Assembly (NCBI GenBank): GCA_004294385.1
Contig: REAP01000029.1
Span: 1-64,000 of the forward strand
Reading direction: 5' to 3'
From: Oscillatoriales cyanobacterium
GTDB taxonomy: Bacteria > Cyanobacteriota > Cyanobacteriia > Cyanobacteriales > Microcoleaceae
DNA length: 64,000 nucleotides
The notes below the pieces were generated by a model. The model ran no database searches. It was not told where the DNA came from and worked only from the letters and a program-made list of their open reading frames with translations. This document shows, piece by piece, positions 63,666-64,000 of this stretch (position 1 is its first letter; each line of letters opens with the position of its first letter). A program made the position numbers and the translations under genes.

Positions 63666-64000
63666 TCAACCATTCTCTTGCAATTTTTGCCAAGTCTTGG
63701 GAAACTCAGCCTTATTTTGACAGATAACAGGCAACCAGCTAACACCGGGAATTTGCCCGTCATAATCTTTTAGACGCTTTCGGGCTTCTCTCACCGAAAC
63801 ATAAAAAGATTTGCCACCAACAAAGGCTTGGAGAAAAATTCTCAGAAACTCCTGGGCGATCGCATCCGGCACCAGTTCTCGCATCACGATAATTTGAGGG
63901 ATATCTAAATGGGCTAATTGCTTCGCCAATCCCAAACCATCGCAAGAGTTAAATATTGCTATTTCCAAACTATTTTGAATAGCTATTTTCAAGGAATCTT
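63666..64000 (-). CDS. CHAT domain protein, C-terminal part, cut by the right window edge
   Basis: The frame is open from the right edge to a stop at 63666, at least 111 residues. It contains IFNSCDGLGLAKQLAHLDIP, with Cys in the NSCDG caspase-like catalytic motif, followed by PQIIVMRELVPDAIAQEFLR and the typical CHAT end VREARKRLK...PGVSWLPVI. CHAT domains are cysteine peptidases often found at the C-terminus of large TPR or effector proteins; the rest of this one lies to the right. Substrate and partner are unknown. Confidence 0.8.
   Translation of the reverse strand, partial: DSLKIAIQNSLEIAIFNSCDGLGLAKQLAHLDIPQIIVMRELVPDAIAQEFLRIFLQAFVGGKSFYVSVREARKRLKDYDGQIPGVSWLPVICQNKAEFPKTWQKLQENG

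Overview
This window is chromosomal DNA from a cyanobacterium, most likely a filamentous non-heterocystous one of the Oscillatoria/Microcoleus kind. The evidence is the very frequent HIP1 octamer GCGATCGC, a photosystem II psbA gene, the chlorophyll-synthesis magnesium chelatase chlH, a complete pilMNO-pilQ run, abundant Uma2-type (DUF820) and DUF433/DUF5615 genes, and heptamer short tandem repeats between genes. The genus is inferred from overall character, not from a marker gene.

Layout. 0-5.5 kb: a psbA copy (D1) with an internal 71-bp frameshifting deletion at the left edge, then cofG, a short-chain dehydrogenase, a cytoplasmic alpha-amylase, a CpdA-like phosphodiesterase and tRNA-Cys. 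5.5-9.1 kb: a two-gene IetAS (AAA ATPase plus subtilisin-like protease) defence/plasmid-addiction type module. 9.3-17.5 kb: housekeeping genes (DUF4079 membrane protein, a large ankyrin protein, purH, glcD with two likely co-transcribed genes, a membrane glycosyltransferase). 17.5-24.2 kb: an accessory zone with Uma2, RelE-type and DUF433/DUF5615 toxin-antitoxin pairs, a lone HicB, a TdeIII-like restriction endonuclease with its cytosine-5 methyltransferase, a HicB remnant, and a 617-residue P-loop protein with a nuclease-like C-terminus. 24.4-28.3 kb: chlH. 28.8-35.8 kb: a repeat-domain surface-type protein, a two-headed pilin-like protein inserted beside mtnA, a coiled-coil protein, a PilP/GspC-like membrane protein and a 2-oxoglutarate oxygenase. 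36-40 kb: DUF4870, a methyltransferase, then a SF1 helicase with a degenerate nuclease-like N-terminus followed by a DUF2290 gene, the best candidate here for a poorly described two-gene system. 40-47 kb: ABC-F protein, M48 peptidase, a second DUF433/DUF5615 pair with gene remnants, a CDF metal transporter. 47-55.6 kb: a low-complexity protein, two tandem nuclease-fold-like paralogues, another Uma2 protein, guaA, cbiD, a STAS protein and a lone TnpB transposon gene. 56-64 kb: pilQ, pilO, pilN, pilM in one direction, a lipoprotein solute-binding protein, a prepilin with an unusually long leader, and the C-terminal end of a CHAT-domain protein.

How the parts relate. The type IV pilus theme recurs: the inner-membrane/secretin genes pilMNOQ, a true prepilin, a two-domain pilin-like protein, a pilin 3' remnant and a separately located PilP/GspC-like gene. 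The defence and addiction theme also recurs: IetAS, the restriction-modification pair, the P-loop/nuclease-like protein, helicase-DUF2290, several toxin-antitoxin pairs, TnpB and CHAT. The gaps are rich in dispersed palindromes and heptamer arrays, one of which has become coding sequence inside the prepilin leader. No CRISPR array, rRNA, prophage or plasmid origin was seen.
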